Shown piece after piece: positions 19,924 through 22,145 of a DNA stretch of 22,145 nt. Made by a program: the position numbers and the translations under genes. The stretch covers positions 1-22,145 of the forward strand of contig JAHBMJ010002153.1 of the NCBI GenBank assembly GCA_018398765.1. Reading direction: 5' to 3'. The stretch comes from Chromera velia. Its lineage: Eukaryota > Sar > Chromeraceae. Positions within the stretch are counted from its first letter, which is position 1, and each line of letters begins with the position of its first letter. The notes below the pieces were generated by a model. The model ran no database searches. It was not told the DNA's origin and saw only the letters and a program-made list of their open reading frames with translations.

Positions 19924-20576
19924 GGTTCATTCGTTCTGTGTGTATATTCGCAGGTCTGGTAGGTCAGCTTGGCACCTCAGTCGAGAGTGACTCGCATGCT
20001 GTGTGTTGGTGGGAGTTGACAGGAAAGGGGTTTGAAGCTGACACAGGCGGGAGGGTTCATGAGGCATAGTATAGACGGGTCTACATTCTCAGCAGGACCT
20101 CTCACCGCTCTCCGGTTCATTCGTTCTGTGTGTATATTCGTAGGTCTGGTAGGTCAGCTTACCACCTCAGTCGACAGTGACTCGCATGCTGTGTGTTGAT
20201 GGGAGTTGACAGGAAAGGGGTTTGAAGCTGATACAGGTGGGAGGGTTCGTGAGGCATAGTATGGACAGATCTACACTCTCATCAGGACCTCTCACCGCTC
20301 TCCGGTTCATTCGTTCTGTGTGTATATTCACACGTTTGGTAGGTCAGCTTGGCACCTCAGTCGAGAGTGGTTCGCATGCTGTGTGTTGGTGGGAGTTGAC
20401 AGGAAAGGATTTGAGGCTAACACAGGTGGGAGGGTTCGTGAGGCATAGTATGGACGGGTCTACATTCTCATCAGAACCTCTCACCGCTCTCTGGTTCATT
20501 CGTTCTGTGTGTATTTTCAGTCCGGGTCGGTCATGTTACTTGGCAATTTGGTATGCTAGCAATTTGGCATCTCAGG
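19924..20576. repeat. Tandem array of about 190-bp units, three full and one partial
   Basis: Units start GGTTCATTCGTTCTGTGTG at 19924, 20114, 20304 and 20493 (periods 190, 190 and 189). The fourth is a degenerate partial. Units share TGCTGTGTGTTG and AGGCATAGTAT blocks and are about 93-95 percent alike by eye. The 190-nt period shifts reading frame each unit, so it is not a protein repeat. Confidence 0.92.
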
Positions 20577-20581
20577 AGGGA

Positions 20582-21413
20582 ATAACATTTGAATTACAAT
20601 GAGTTAGAAGCTGAAACTGAGGCTGTAAAGCCTTCTAATATAAACCTATCACCGTGTTGAAATGCTTTTTTGATCTAGAGAAAAAAAGTGTGAAAGTGCA
20701 AAATATTTTTTCAGACTAGAAATGCAGTTAGGTTTGCCAGTGCTATGCATAACTGACCTAACTTTATAGTAAGTTTATACCCAAGAAAATAAATATTCAT
20801 AACTTTTGAATTATGATGAGTTAAAAGCTGAAATTGAAGCTGTAAAGCCTTCTAATATAAACCTATCACCGTGTTGAAATGCTTTTTTGATCTAGAGAAA
20901 AAAAGTGTGAAAGTGCAAAATATTTTTTCAGACTAGAAATGCAGTTAGGTTTGCTATGCATAACTGACCTGACTTTATAGTAAGTTTATACCCAAGAAAA
21001 TAAATATTCATAACTTTTGAATTATGATGAGTTAGAAGCTGAAATTGAAGCTGTAAAGCCGTCTAACATAAACCTATCACCATGTGGAAATCCTTTTTTG
21101 ATCTAGAGAAAAAAAGTGTGAAAGTGCAAAATATTTTTTCAGACTAGAAATGCAGACAGGTTTGCTATGCATAACTGACCTAACTTTATAGTAAGTTTAT
21201 ACCCAAGAAAATAAATATTCATAACTTTTGAATTACGATGAGTTAAAAGCTGAAATTGAAGCTGTAAAGCCTTTTAACATAAACCTATCACTGTGTTGAA
21301 ATGCCTTTTTGATCTAGAGAAAAAAAGTGTGAAAGTGCAAAATATTTTTTCAGACTAGAAATGCAGTTAGGTTTGCTATACATAACTGACCTAACTTTAT
21401 ACCCAAGAAAATA
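20582..21413. repeat. AT-rich tandem array of about 211-bp units, four copies
   Basis: GAATTAYRATGAGTT recurs at 20591, 20808, 21019 and 21230 (periods 217, 211 and 211; the first has a 6-bp insertion CCAGTG). All share TTTTTGATCTAGAG and TATTTTTTCAGACTAG blocks. The last copy has an 11-bp deletion between short TTATA repeats and stops at 21413. No coding signal. It is satellite-like. Confidence 0.92.
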
Positions 21414-22145
21414 ATCGAGCATGAGCTGGTCGTTGCAAACTCGTTCTTCCAGCACCCCCCACATCACAAAGGATCGTGGCAGCACCCACGCTCCAAGAAG
21501 TGGCATGAGCTTGACTACTTTCTGGTAAGGAGGAGGGATTTGAGCAGGGTGTGCGATGTCAGGGTGTTCAGGTCAATCGACTGTTGGTCCGACCATCGGT
21601 TTGTCGGTCTGAAAATCCGTCTCCCCGTTCGAAGAAAGCAGAAGCAGGACAGTGCGCAGCAAGCGTCGGATAAGCGGCGCCGCGTACTACCGAGCAAAAC
21701 GTTCGCACCCGCGCTCCGCGCCGCACTCGAAAAGCTCCCAAAAGTCACAGCCGCAGCAACAGCCGAACAACTGTGGGAGGAGACAGCCGTCACCATCCGC
21801 AGCGTCGCTGAAGCCACAACAGAAGACAAAGGCACACGCCCCGCACCAGAGTGGTTTGCAGAGACGTGTTCCCAACTGTTGCCGTTGCTTGAACACAAGA
21901 AGAAAGCAAGGGTTGTTTATGAGAATGCGAGTAGGAAGGGGGAGACGGGAGTTGAATCGAAACGCAGAGAGTACGTGCGAGCCCGCAATGCCGCAGCACA
22001 AGCCGTCAGAAGGGCCCGAAACGCCTGGTGGTCGCAGAAGGGACGAGAGCTCGAGGAGGCATTTGCAAGCAACAACTTCTCGAAGCTTCACCGCTTCTGG
22101 AAGGAGTTGCAGAGGCCTCAGGGCAGGCCCGGGATCAATGCGATC
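21414..22145 (+). CDS. LINE (non-LTR retrotransposon) ORF2 fragment: endonuclease C-terminus and linker
   Basis: A stop-free frame of 244 codons runs to the window end. The first ~65 residues match the C-terminal part of the AP-like (EEP) endonuclease of LINEs: EHELVVANSFFQ, then HPRSKKWHELDYFLVRRRDL, and finally CWSDHRFVGLK with the catalytic SDH motif (codons 21588-21596). The rest is the charged Ala/Arg/Lys/Glu-rich linker (for example RARNAWWSQKGRELEEAF and FWKELQ) that normally precedes reverse transcriptase, which must lie past 22145. The N-terminal endonuclease half with its metal-binding Glu is missing, and the frame starts at the satellite junction. No start codon is assigned. This looks like a 5'-truncated insertion. 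It was recognised from motifs recalled for the family, not by a search. Confidence 0.85.
   Translation, partial: MEHELVVANSFFQHPPHHKGSWQHPRSKKWHELDYFLVRRRDLSRVCDVRVFRSIDCWSDHRFVGLKIRLPVRRKQKQDSAQQASDKRRRVLPSKTFAPALRAALEKLPKVTAAATAEQLWEETAVTIRSVAEATTEDKGTRPAPEWFAETCSQLLPLLEHKKKARVVYENASRKGETGVESKRREYVRARNAAAQAVRRARNAWWSQKGRELEEAFASNNFSKLHRFWKELQRPQGRPGINAI

Noticed and set aside
20222-20602. 126-codon frame over the 190-bp repeat array with duplicated amino-acid blocks
   Set aside because: The 190-bp period is not a multiple of three, so frames shift from unit to unit; only the single 189-bp unit makes two blocks line up by chance.
19924-21413. CRISPR-like regular repeats
   Set aside because: Units are contiguous tandem repeats of 190-217 bp without unique spacers or cas genes, in a eukaryotic context.

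Overview
This is a eukaryotic nuclear window. The best-supported gene is a complete phosphoribosylformylglycinamidine synthase (PFAS, de novo purine synthesis). It is split by three spliceosomal introns of 432, 387 and 374 nt with GT..AG ends. Divergent from it, on the minus strand, is a small ankyrin-repeat protein whose N-terminus (signal peptide, then Phe at the predicted cleavage site, then a basic Ser/Arg-rich stretch) looks like the bipartite leader of a plastid of secondary origin. A plastid-type leader, retained purine synthesis, intron style and repeat load suggest a photosynthetic alveolate or stramenopile, perhaps a chromerid such as Chromera. That assignment is inference and rests on memory of these lineages, not on a search.

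Layout. 1-372: CT microsatellite and flank. 373-1041 (-): ankyrin-repeat protein. 1042-2064: divergent intergenic region with a tRNA-Asp(GTC)-like gene that lacks the 3' half of its T arm. 2065-7499 (+): PFAS, four exons, 1413 aa. 7500-9050: 3' flank with a possible poly(A) signal and simple repeats. 9050-9640: AT-rich block with decamer repeats. 9646-10540: two related terminal-inverted-repeat elements. 10836-14150: a complete but apparently non-autonomous LTR retrotransposon with two 451-bp LTRs and a 4-bp target duplication. 14155-18800: mostly unassigned, with small repeats, hairpins and weak exon candidates. 18798-18863: a candidate first coding exon. 19051-21413: three consecutive tandem-repeat arrays (CAGT tetranucleotide, 190-bp units, 211-bp units). 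21414-22145: an open frame encoding the C-terminal part of a LINE AP-like endonuclease and its linker, running off the window end and abruptly truncated at the satellite junction.

The left 7.5 kb is ordinary gene space: a divergent pair sharing about 1 kb of upstream DNA. The right 13 kb is repeat-dominated, with an LTR element, TIR elements, satellites and a LINE fragment next to each other. No operon, CRISPR array, phage or bacterial-type system is visible. Nothing here clearly amounts to a new biological system. The most unusual items are the T-arm-deleted tRNA-like gene, the non-autonomous LTR element, the nested satellites plus LINE fragment, and the candidate exon just upstream of the CAGT tract.
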